From contig RPFO01000448.1 in the NCBI GenBank assembly GCA_009746045.1, positions 2,102,047 through 2,166,046 on the forward strand: a stretch of DNA of 64,000 nt. Reading direction: 5' to 3'. Below, one piece after another: positions 53,950 through 64,000 of this stretch. The stretch comes from Mesostigma viride. Lineage: Eukaryota; Streptophyta; Mesostigmatophyceae; Mesostigmatales; Mesostigmataceae. Below the pieces are notes generated by a model that ran no database searches, was not told the origin of the DNA, and worked only from the letters and a program-made list of their open reading frames with translations. The stretch's first letter is position 1. Every line of letters starts with the position of its first letter. The translations under genes and the position numbers were made by a program.

Positions 53950-54420
53950 TAATGTAAGTCCTCAGGGCATTAACCCGTGTTTTAGAAAACGCGAGATATC
54001 GCGTTGTAAGCTTTTTTTAGAACGCGTATAGCACCTAAGTAATTTTTTTTCATGGTAATGTATATACTTTCCTGAAAGCCCATAAATCAAAGGATTTTTT
54101 AAGCTACTCAGACCTACAAAATGCTAATTCATTAGAGAGATACACTGGTTTGAATACAGGGGGGTCTGACCATGACCGCGATTTCTTGACCCTAGGTCAC
54201 AAGTCATGTGCTTATTCACAAATGGTTCATGAAAAAAATCTGGCTTCTTGCACGAGCTATGGGCAACATAAGCAGGCTCTGTGAAACAAAACTCAGGCCC
54301 ATTGGGCCACTGGAGCTATTTTTCATTAGCATCACAATTACAACGCGCAGTACAACGCAGTGGGGAAAATGATCGAGAGCCCTTCACAACATGACGCAAC
54401 GACACGAGCCCCATAAACGG
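53950..54420. mobile_element. Possible decayed relative of the TTAA element
   Basis: CAGGCCCATTGGGCCACTGGAG at about 54291 resembles GGGCTCCATTTGGCCACTGCAA at 52047, with similar A-rich context before each. Ends are not defined. Weak call. Confidence 0.3.
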
Positions 54421-54869
54421 GGCTATAGTGAGCTTGGAGGATCAAAACGTTGAAAATAGGTGTTGTATAAGTTATACAGCATCAAACATGCATCAAACAT
54501 CATGACTGGATGACCTAATATGAATGAATCAGGCAGCCATAGCCAAAGCATCATCCACTCTCACACTGACGTGTTGAGCACATGCCTCGTGGGAACGGAG
54601 GTGCTGGGTTTTCATTCCATAACGCGTGCAATACTGAAAGAAAGAGGCACGTGTCATGCAAGGCTTGGATAGGTTGAGTGATCCATGAGCTTACATGCAG
54701 GCAAAGATGACGCTGGAATGCATGCTAGCAAAGTGCACATGGCAAGATGCTAACAACACATGATTATACACCATGATTATGGGCACCTAGCTGATCTTCT
54801 TGCACAATCAACGCAGTACGTATAAACCATCCTCACAATATATGCACGGCTTGACGACGTATTAAATTA

Positions 54870-57808
54870 AAATTAAATTATAACATGCCTCCGTTGGGAG
54901 ATCATGTAGCACATATTCCATGATGGATGGGTGGGGTGGAGGAAGCCGCGTAATCGAACTGAACCTAACGCTAATCTACCTAGTCTAGAAAATCCTAACT
55001 ACACTACTCATCAAAACGCCTCCTCCTCTTGGGGGGAGGGGGCTTGCCCACAGGGTCGGGCGTGTGATCGCCTTGACAATCTTCTGCCACCGCGTCTTGT
55101 CCTGCATGGCAGTCCAAAGACGGGAGAGAGAGTGGATGCGGTTCTCACACTGGGCTGGGACCACTAGGTTGTCCAGCAACATCTGGATGTAGTTCGTGAC
55201 AGGTTTCCCTACCCTTTTGGGAATGTCCTTGGGGCCAGGCCAGGTCAGAATGTGTCGCCCTGGCTGGCCAAGCCGCTGGGGGCCGGCCAGACCATGCAAG
55301 GGCGGTGTCGACCTGGCTGGTGCGAGCAAGGTGTCCTACAAATGCTATCCTACGCTGCCTAATCTCGTCCGAAATACGAGGCATACCATGATACAAAGAC
55401 TCTGATGAGGGGCGCTCGGAAAACCCTACGTTAATTAAGGACCTGTCGGAGCATCCTGTAAACCGTGCCGTTGAGCCTAGCTGCCAGTTTGGGTGTGATT
55501 GTCCACGCCTCGGCGCCATACGTGAGCACCGTGAGGACGAGGACCTTGAAGAGCATGCGCTTGCAGTGCTCGCCCAGGCCCTTCGAGCGCCAGTAGGTGT
55601 TGAGCGAACGGAGCCTGGCCCAGGCCAGGCCGATGCGGGTGTCCACATCGTCTGCAGTGCATGTCAGGAAGCCAACTCCACAACAGTTTGAAGCGATCGC
55701 GGAACGGGACCTCCGTCCCGTCGAGCAGGCGCGGCAGCGGTGGTGTACTGGAGGCCCCAATCACCATCGCCTGAGTTTTGACACTAATCTCCAACCCCAC
55801 CGCCCGCGCCTCCAGGCCCACTGAGACAGTCCAGCCAGGTCTGAATGTGCTCGGGGCTCGCGATGAGGGTACATGCATGGTGTCATCCGCATAAATCAGG
55901 TCGGCAAGGCGGTAACCAGGTCTAACCCCGCCGTGCGCGCTCTCGTTATGATGTCCAAGCCTGGCTCGAACCCCTTAAGAGCAGTAAAGCGCGCACGTGC
56001 CCGGCGCATGACAAGATCCACGACAATAATGAACAGGTATGGGGACAGGACACAACCTTGCCACACCCCGTGGTGAAGGGGGAATGGTGGGGTGGTGCCT
56101 TCCGCAGTCCGCACTACTGCCTGTGAGCCCTCGTAGAGTCGGCGAATGGCAGCAATAATTAAACGCAGGTGGTACCCGATCCAGAGCTAGGATGGCCCAA
56201 AGAGCCTCCCAGAGAACCGTGTCAAAGGCCTTCAATGATATAGTCAACAAAAATGAAGACCAGCGGCAAACTGTCAGGGGGAAGGCGACGCACCTCCTCC
56301 ATCAACCGGCGCGCGACAAACACAGCCATGACAGTGTTACGACCACGACGGAAACCCATCTGAGACTCACCCAGGTGTGGGTCCAGCGCGGCGCGGAGCC
56401 TGTGCAGCATCACTGATGCGCATGAAGACCTTCAGCGCGGCGCTCTGGAGGCAGACACCCCGGTAGTTACCGGGGTCAGCAGCAGAGCCCTTCTTGTACA
56501 GCATGACGCGGATGGCCGTCTGCCACTCAGCAGGCGGAGGCTCATCAGAGAGCAGGACACGGTTGCAGAACACCAGCAGAAGATCCCTAACCGCCGGATC
56601 AGGGGTCTTCAGCAGCTCAGCAGAAAGGTGGTCGGCACCGACCGCCGCATCGTACCGCAGGCGAGCAAGGGCGCCGTCCAATTCCTTCAAAGTGAAGGCC
56701 TGGGGGGACGACATCGTCGGTGGCAAGGCAGCCCTCCTGCAAGCTAGGCGGGGACTTGGTAGTCCGCGGCCGAGGAGGGGGGCGCTGGCGGCGACGGGGG
56801 TCCGGCAACCCCGAGGCGGGCGGCCGTCTCGGGGTGAAGCGGCGGGGGGGGGCGCGAGCCCCACCGGTCAAGGAAACATTGTGGGCCAACCAGCGGTCAA
56901 GGCTGACCGGCGCCGTGCCGTCCCCCGTGTGCTCCACCGGGGTGCGCTGCCGCCGGCCGCCGAGCCGGTGGAGGTGGTACCACATGTCCTTGCCCTGGTT
57001 GCGAGCCTGGCAGGCCTTGGCATCCGCGATCGATGCACTGGGCCGCCTCCGCGCCGCGGTCCTGAGCGTGCTCGTAGGCTCCACGAGGGCGGCCTTGAGC
57101 ACTGGTTTCTGCAGCGGTTCCTGGTTACGCTTGAGGCAGTGCCGGGCGGCCAAGACCTTGGGGTCCTGGCGGTAGAGCGGGCCGGGGCGGCGGCGGGGCA
57201 TGACCGGCAGGTGCCGGGCCGCCAGCAACGGGGCACGGGCCGCAAAGCCCGCAAAAATGGCGGCGTTGGGGGCACCCTTGTCCAGCTCGTCGACGTCCGC
57301 CCGGGCGCCCAGGGCCGACAGGTACTCCCGTCGGCACCGGTTCCGCTCGTGCTCGGCGTCCGTCCAGTCCTCAGGATCTCCCCGGACCGGGCGTAGAGCA
57401 GAACAGTCAGGGCGGACCACTGCTGGGGCGCGGCGCGCGGGGACGTGGAACCGGAGCCGAATGGTCGCGCGCACCAACCGGTGGTCAGAGCACACCGTGG
57501 GCGTGTCAAACACTCGGGCGTCCAGAACCGAGGTGCACCTGGGCTGCCGTACCACCACATAGTCCAAACAGGCCTGACGGCCGTTAGGGCCACGAAAAGT
57601 GACCAAGTCCTGTGAGGGACGTTGGAAGTGGCAGTTGACAGCAACCATCGGGACCGCTATCCCGCAAAAAGGCAGAAAACAGGGGAGTGTTGTCGTTAGC
57701 TTCCGTGTCAGCAGGTGCAAAGCGCCTGCCAGCAGTGCCCACGGGGAGCGTGGCGTTGGCGTCGAGCAGCATAACCATGACGACGTATACAGCACCTAAA
57801 TACTGCAC
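54870..57808 (-). mobile_element. 5'-truncated LINE with endonuclease and reverse transcriptase remains
   Basis: Reading leftwards: an AP-endonuclease-like end (MLLDANATLP near 57770, then ACLDYVVVRQP and VCSDHRLVRATIRL near 57560-57470). Next the RT region: VGADHLSAELLK and PGNYRGVCLQSAALK near 56640-56430, GFRRGRNTVMAVF, LKAFDTVLWEAL, GVWQGCVLSPYLF and the catalytic YADD near 55885. The C-terminus has LTYGAEAWTITPKLAARL and RQRRIAFVGHLAR. At least five frame changes separate these blocks, so it is dead. The 3' UTR block and AT tail lie at 54870-54960. The 5' part of the endonuclease is missing at about 57808, where LTR-element sequence begins. Confidence 0.85.
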
Positions 57809-57809
57809 A

Positions 57810-58500
57810 ACTGCAACCTGCTATGGCTGACATGCAAGCAACGTCGATCGAGTAGGATGGAGGTCTTAGAGAGGCTGGGCAGAGTTCGGTAGAAATAAGT
57901 GGGAAACTGGCAGAAACTAGGTAGAAACACGATATACTTACGCCTGCAAGCACTATTGAGCCAGTGGCAGAGGCCATTTCCAGGAAAATACAGCATACCT
58001 GTTACGTCGCAGTTAGTCTCCATGCTTTGCTGTAGACTAAGTCTCAAAGGCATTGTGAATACAACGTATGAATAAGCCTTGTAAACCTACGTTGGTATGT
58101 GAATATAAATACCACGTGGGCTATGCAGATAGGAATGCTAGTCGAGTCGCATACGTTTCCCTAGATAGGTACTTTGGGTACTGAGGTACGTGACAGATGT
58201 CAGTACCCAGTATACGTAGTGTCCTGTCATTGGACGGTACTAGAGTATCCTAGATAGGGACTGTACTGCAGCGTGCATTGATCTGTGATCGCACGATGCA
58301 GTGACTAGACAGCGACCTGTCATCGTGTGGCCTCGGGCCAACGGTCTGCACCCAACGGTCACTGGCGGCGCAGCCGGTGAGAGGAACGTTGATAAAGGGT
58401 AAACCTATTTTCTAATGAACCAAGCATTCATTGCTCATTGCATTCACTGTGTCTTCAAGCAATATATCCCACCGCAATCTAACTTGAATTTTATTTGCTA
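57810..58500 (+). promoter_or_regulatory. Probable 5' LTR and leader of the downstream retrotransposon
   Basis: The stretch lies between the broken LINE and the Gag-like start codon. It is non-coding and contains a TATA-like GAATATAAATACC (58101-58113). The second LTR is outside the window, so LTR ends and primer-binding site cannot be fixed. Confidence 0.4.
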
Positions 58501-59480
58501 CCATGGCTATCACGAACAAGAATGTCGCTAAGAAGCTTACCTACAACGAGGATGATGATGGGCAGGATAGGCGGATGCCCAAAGACAACAACAAGAAGCC
58601 GGCTGGCGATGCGGCCATTTCCAAGAAAAAGAAAAAGAACAAAAAGACTCACAATGTTGGCCAGGACGAGGGGACGGCGGCTGCAAAGCCGACCGACCTA
58701 CCCCCCTCCCCTGCGAGACCGGAGGCCGAGACGGCTCCCCCCGGGGAGACCGGCTTACCCTCGACTCCGGCGGCCGCCCCAGCCGCAACCACGGCTGGCG
58801 CGGCCATGGCTGCGGAGCCCTCAGTGGTAAACCCCACTGAGGCTCCCCAGTTCGGCCCCCCGCTGCCAACTCTTCGGGAGCTTATTATGCCCCGACAGAC
58901 GGCTTCGGTGGCACCGGACGGGACGATTACCTTTCGTCCCGCCACATCAAACCTCAATGTCCCTTTCGCCCAGGGACACAACCACATTGAGCTAACGTTT
59001 GGGCGACCCTCTGCAGCCCTTCTTCGCAAGAAGAAGGACATGGAGAGCATTAAACTCGCACGGGTGGTGCGTAAACCTGTGGAACCCATCGGCGGACAAT
59101 CAATGTCCGACGATGAGGTATCCGACACTGCCAGTCTCCCCGATGGGGAGACTGAGATCAATCTTACCCCAGCGCTCCTGGCGGTCGAGCAGGCCGCGCT
59201 GGTGGCAAATGAAGAACGCCGAGCGAGGCAGCGCGACCGAGAGGTCCGCCGAGAGGCGGCTTTTCGGCTCGCCGCTAAGCGGCAAGAATATGAGGAGGAG
59301 GCCGCCCGTCGTCTGGCCACCCACCAGGCGATGGCGGACGCGTACCGCGAGGCCACTCAGCGGTTACGTGACCTCCTCAAAAATGCTGACTATCCCATGG
59401 ACTATGCGGACGGTCAAGACCTGGCCGAGCTAGCTCGGTCAGCACATTTTAAGGCAATGTCCTCCATAACCCAGGCCAGG

Positions 59481-60798
59481 CAGTGAACAGCCATACGGCG
59501 TATAATACGCCGTATGGCGCGTATTATACGCCATACGCAAGATTTCCGTATGGGTATGGGAAAAAAAATACGCACTGCGTATGGTTTGCGTATTTTTTGC
59601 GTATTGCGTATTTTTTGCGTATTTTTTGCGTATTTTTTGCGTATGAACCGCGTTCGAAGTAGCTTCTGGCATCATTTTGGACGGCAGTGGAGCCGGAACT
59701 AGACTGTATCTAGGCGACCTGGAACTCCGCGACAAATAAACGACATGCAGGTGCCAAGCTGGCCGTGCATGTACGACTGTACGTGCATTGCTGCAGATTG
59801 CTGCGTGTCGGACTAGGGTCTAGGAGACGAAGGACGAGGAAATTAGGTGACGAAGTTATGTTGTCTGCCAACAAGGGCGCGCATCTGGCACCTAACATTT
59901 AATCGTAGCACAATTGACATCCAGGCACCATGGCTAGCGACGGTGATGGTGTGGGTCTATGGAACACGATGATGACTGGGCCGACGAGATGCAGGCCGTA
60001 TTCGAGACTGTCTGGACACACATCGTGAAAGAACAGACTCTCAACAAGAAAGGGCAGCCGACAGGTAACTACAAGCTAAGTGACGTGCACACTTTTGGAT
60101 GCAGAATTCTCGGGTTCTACCACCCGAGCAAGGCTAGCACCCGCCATATCATGGGCGCTACGTACGCGAAGGAGGCAAGAGTGAGCGAGTGCAAGAGGCC
60201 GCCGGAGGCATTACGTCGCAGGCTGCGGGGTATTTGGTGTGACTCGCGATGCACATAAATGCCTTATTTAGCCATGCAGGCTGCTGCTAGCCAGCCACCG
60301 TACCATATGTGTTAATGGTTTAGGGAAGCTGGGTCGGGTTGCTGGCATGCATGGTATCCTGCACGCTAGCCACATTGTTGGCAGCCCGTATGGATTCTTG
60401 CTTCATGTAGATCAATATTGCATGGTGGCCTACCACGAGTAGGCAAGATGTCTGTTTCTGGCACAATGTCTTATTACTTTTGGCAAGTTGGCCGACTGAC
60501 CGTGTGCTATTTACAGACATTATTAATAACAACAGATGTACAATGCTTGTATTTGTAGGCATGCAGCGATGGCAACGGCAATATTATGTGATGATGTGTT
60601 AAATAAAGGCAAGTGGTGTTGCAAGAACACACAAAAAACATGCCTGATTGGTCAGAATGTTGAAGAACCCCCTGAACCATGCAAAAAACAGCATTTTCAA
60701 GAGTCCCCGTATGGTTTGCGTATTATACCCCGTATGGCGTATTATACACCATACACAAGGGCCCCGTATGGCTGCGTATTGCGTATGGCTGTTCACTG
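59481..60798. mobile_element. hAT-like non-autonomous element with perfect 8-bp target duplication
   Basis: Terminal inverted repeats start CAGTGAACAGCCATACG on both sides. The flanking octamer AGGCCAGG is present at 59473-59480 and 60799-60806. CA-TG-type ends with an 8-bp duplication are the hallmark of hAT elements. Subterminal zones are rich in GCGTAT/ATACGC motifs, including GCGTATTTTTT repeats at 59580-59645. No transposase is present. One internal frame (59959-60258, 99 codons, MEHDDDWADEMQAVFET...) looks protein-like but is unrecognised. Confidence 0.85.
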
Positions 60799-62274
60799 AG
60801 GCCAGGGTCACGGAGGCCATCTTGGCCAAACATGGGGTGGTAGCTGAAGAAGCCCCCCCGCTGGAAACCACCAGCAAGAAACCCTCTCCCCCCCAACCCT
60901 TGCAGTACAAGGAGGGACTGCTGGCCCTGGGCGTGAGGAAGGGCAAAGAGGCGGACTGTCCAGTCCGGCCTGCTATGATCATGGGAGACCCACTCCCTGA
61001 CATCCCGAGGATGAGGCTGCCTTTCAGGCAGCCCTCCGGGAGCATGAGGTACGCAAGGAGATGAAGCGTCTCATGCGGGAGGAGGCCAGGAGGAGAGCGG
61101 AGGCAGACACCCCTGCCCGCCCCTCCACCGATGGGGCTGGACCCAGTGGGGTTACCCGGACACCCCCGGGCTCCCCCGGGCCACCACGACCCCCCTCCCC
61201 CTCCCCCACCACCCCAGGTTCGCCCTGTGGGTTGGGGCCCCCTCCCAACCAGGGGGGTGGCCAGGACCCCAGGAGGCCCTGGGGGGAGGTGCAGAGGTGC
61301 CAAGGCACCCAACAGGCCTGCTGAGGCCCCCCCAAGGAGCGGGGATGTCCTGGAACAGCTCGCCATTCTCCAGGCCAGCTGGCCTCGTTGCAAGACCAGC
61401 AGTTAACAGCTAACCAGCTGCAAACTGTCGAGGGCCTGCGCGCCCTGATGTCGCGGTATGAGCGGGGGACCATCAACCTGGACCCCACCCGCCTGCAACA
61501 AGCAACCGACGGCTTCTTGAGGGCCAACCCCCCTCTCACAGGTGTGTTTAACCCTCATAAAAAGGAATCCAAAATCAATATTGCTGGCTTGCCTGAGGGT
61601 CACACTGTTGAACAAGCTAAGCAATTTGTTTTGCTCTGGAGTATGGGATGGAAGGCCTTAACCTTAGACATCAGTTTAAGGCTCTCAGGGCCTCCTCCAC
61701 ATTCCATCAATCATCTCCTGCAATCAGAGCATTGATTCAAACCTATCAGGAACGCACCCTGACACCTGAAGCAGCCATTGAACAGTGGCCTACCTTTATC
61801 ACTGATCTGAAACAGCTAGTGCTTACCAATAACCACATGGAAGCAGTAGAACGTTTCAACTGGCTTGCTGCATATAAGGTGAACAAGAATAACCTCTCTG
61901 GGGATGCAAAAACATACAGGGTAATGATTGAGAAAGACCTTGAGCTTCTCAAGCTCCAACCAAGGTATCTCATCCACACCTGGCTAACAAAAGCTAATTT
62001 GCAACCTTCTGTCCTGGCTACCCTGCTTACAGGCCTCAAGTCCCTCTGGGACAACTTCAGAGCTGCCATGCTCTATATCGAGGAGGCAGTGGACCCCCTG
62101 GGTACTGGCAACCCAGGCCCAGGACCCCAAGGTCCAGGGTGTCCAAGGCCACAAACGCAAGGGGCAGGCCAGCCAGGGGGGGCACCCAAGACCCACAAGT
62201 CCTCCCACCAAGGGGGCAGTGGCTCTCAGGGGCGTGGCAACACGTGGCACCGTGTGCCCCTGCATGGCAACCCC

Positions 62275-62275
<1 letters not shown>

Positions 62276-62305
<30 letters not shown>

Positions 62306-62430
62306 GGTCCCAGCAGGGCAACAATAACAACAGGTCCCAACAGGGCCAAAACAACAACAACAACAGGTCCCAGCAGGGCCAGAACCGGTCCCAGCAGGGA
62401 AACAACAACAACAACAACAACAACCAACCT
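62276..62430. repeat. (AAC)n runs and CAGGTCCCAGCAGGG repeats in the Gag-like region
   Basis: AAC tracts encode asparagine runs, separated by four copies of an AGGTCCCA(G/A)CAGGGC unit encoding RSQQG. Confidence 0.9.
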
Positions 62431-62455
62431 GGCAACCCTGGTCCACGGTGCCTGA

Positions 62456-64000
62456 GGTGCTTCCAGAGGGGCATACGGGACAACTGCCCCAACAACGACT
62501 CCCTGGCCAACGTGGATCTCTGCCCGGGTTGCTGGCACGCACGTCATCCCCTGGGGCCTCCTGGCAGCCGGTGCAACAGGACTCGCTACCAAAAACAATG
62601 TGAGTTCTCTCACCTTGTACTCTGAGGATGATGATCTCATTACCATTGGGGATGGCAACCAGGGCATAATTGATTTTGAGGCAGCAACCTTACTGTCCTC
62701 CCAGCACCCTGTACTGGAACCTTACATAAAAGCACTAACCCCTACTGTTGACAACTCCATAGATATCAAGGAGCTTGCTCATCAGCTGCACCTAGCCATG
62801 GGTCATGAAACAGTGGCTGAGGAACTGGCCAGACGGCTGGGGGGTAGTAGCATGGGAAAACAACTCAGGAATGCAGTAAAACTGGCTAGACAACACTGTC
62901 AAGAATGTCAGTTCAATAGCCCCAAACCTCAAAAATGGCATACTGCAACTCCTTCCACCAATAGGGGCATGATAGTGGGGGATGTGATGCACATCAACAA
63001 AGATGTCCAACCCTACCTGATCCTAAAAGACTCATGGTCCAGGTTCACAGTAATGGAACCCCTACCTGGCATGTCTGCAGGGCAGCTACGTGTTGCACTC
63101 ATGATTGCTTTACCCAGATTCTACCCAGTTGACAGAATTTTGCTTGATCAACAATTTTCTTGTCTGACTGACCTGGAAGGGTGTGAAGCAATAGAGATTG
63201 CTGGGCTGGAAGATCATGAGGGTCAGGGGGTCATTGAAAGAACCATCAGATCTGTCAAAACCCTACTAGCCAAAAATCCTTCCAAGGATGCTACTTCAGG
63301 GGTCTATTGTGACAGGGCACTCTGGTGTCATGAAATGTGCACAACCCTAAACATGAGACCTGTCTTGCATGCCACGTGGGGTGAAGTAATCCCAGCAGGC
63401 CTGCAGGCAGGTGTATATCCCCCAGAGGTGATAGCACTGTACAACACTGCACGTGCACAAACCTCAGCAAAACTGGCAGAAAAAGATAAAACCCATTCCA
63501 GGCCAGTATTCCAAAAAGGTGATCAAGTTCTCTATTACAAGGAAAACAGCTTTGGTAAGGTTGGAACTTGGCTAGGTCCAGTTACCATCCGTGGATTTAC
63601 CAAAAACAGCAAGACCGTGGAGGTCAAGCACAATATCAATGGGAAGCGTCACAGGGTGAGCTGTCATAGAATTAAGAAGTATTATTCTCCCATGGCAGAC
63701 GTGCCTGGGGAAGAGTCTTTAAGCATGGACTCACTACTTCTATCTGGCAACTCCAGCATGCCCAGCAGTAGCTCTGAGCCACCAATTACTGCTGTTGACA
63801 GCACCACAGCACCCTCTGTGAACCCTTCCACCCTCAGTGAAGCCAGGCCCACTTCACAACCTGGGGATTGCTTAACCAGGCACGAGGTAGCTGGGTTGGA
63901 AGCATTAGCTCAGCCCCAAGGCACGAACCTGTCTGCCAAACCTCCCGCTCTGAGGTCAAATTGGCAGTCGCCTTGCAAGCACTACACAGGTCACATAAGC
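62456..64000 (+). CDS. Integrase region of a copia-like Pol polyprotein (partial, runs off the window)
   Basis: The frame is open from 62456 to the window end, one base ahead of the Gag frame and overlapping it by about 170 bp. From about 62785 it shows an H-H-C-C zinc-binding module (HLAMGHETV ... CQEC). A DDE core follows: GDVMHINKD with YLILKDSWSRFTVMEPL, then DRILLDQQFS, then EGQGVIERTIRSVKT as the glutamate motif. A C-terminal GDQVLYYKE ... TWLGPVTIRGF ... RVSCHRIKKYY segment resembles the GP-containing integrase tail of copia-like elements. Integrase directly after Gag, with RT not yet reached, fits Ty1/copia order. I see no aspartic-protease DTG/DSG motif between Gag and integrase. No stop or frameshift is visible in 1.5 kb, so this part may be recent. 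Confidence 0.75.

Larger units (their letters stand above)
58503..62625 (+). pseudogene. Gag-like region of a copia-like LTR retrotransposon, interrupted
   Basis: ATG 58503 opens a 326-codon stretch to 59480: a lysine-rich start (KKKKKNKKTHN), a proline/alanine linker, then an E/R/A-rich coiled coil (RRARQRDREVRREAAFRLAA). A hAT-like element then interrupts it. The frame resumes exactly at 60807, and the protein-like reading shifts near 61010, 61330-61390 and 61650. The last part (61648-62625) is capsid-like with helical segments, then asparagine/glutamine runs from AAC repeats (62276-62430), and a cysteine cluster (CLRCFQRG, CPGCWHARH). The cluster suggests nucleic-acid binding but is not a classical CCHC knuckle. 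Frameshifts indicate decay, though the 3' part is well preserved. Confidence 0.6.

Overview
The window is nuclear DNA of an intron-rich eukaryote. It has spliced genes with GT-AG introns (donors mostly GTGCGT, GTGGGT or GTAAGT-like), long microsatellites, and relics of LINEs, an LTR element and at least four kinds of DNA transposon. Nothing looks prokaryotic or organellar. A CatSper-like channel gene suggests an organism with a flagellated stage. A flagellated microalga is my best guess, but the species cannot be read from the sequence.

Layout. 1-87 is the last exon of an unidentified gene. 140-1515 holds two LINE relics. 3537-5250 (-) is an RNF4-like SUMO-targeted RING E3 ligase. 6619-6694 (-), 8481-8609 (+) and 9738-9844 (+) are isolated exon candidates. 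10332-10586 (+) is the last exon of an EF-hand protein ending in a CaaX-type box. 12000-18260 is a graveyard of LINE copies plus small tRNA-like and foldback elements. 19540-20857 (-) is the end of an unidentified spliced gene. 21631-25368 is a Mutator-like transposon with ~690-bp terminal inverted repeats and a transposase that carries a PHD-like finger.

26866-45639 (-) is one ~19-kb gene for a single-domain six-TM voltage-gated cation channel whose pore motif (T-x-D-x-W) is of CatSper type. Its exons join in consistent phase, except for one apparent frameshift in a homopolymer run. Its introns are packed with repeats, including a 3.2-kb pentanucleotide array. Divergent from it, 47252-51295 (+) is a complete six-exon TMEM184/organic-solute-transporter-alpha family gene. 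51728-53445 is a non-autonomous TTAA-flanked element. 54870-57808 (-) is a 5'-truncated LINE with endonuclease and reverse transcriptase remains. 57810-64000 (+) is a copia-like LTR retrotransposon (Gag-like region, then integrase) interrupted by a hAT-like element with a perfect 8-bp target duplication; it runs off the right edge.

The most unusual feature links the host genes. In four separate genes the 3' edge of an exon (coding end plus splice donor, or coding end plus stop codon) is duplicated about 90-150 bp downstream in the intron or 3' flank, sometimes as arrays of 4-6 copies. One exon also has a copy of its 5' edge upstream. These introns seem to have grown by serial tandem duplication anchored at exon boundaries.
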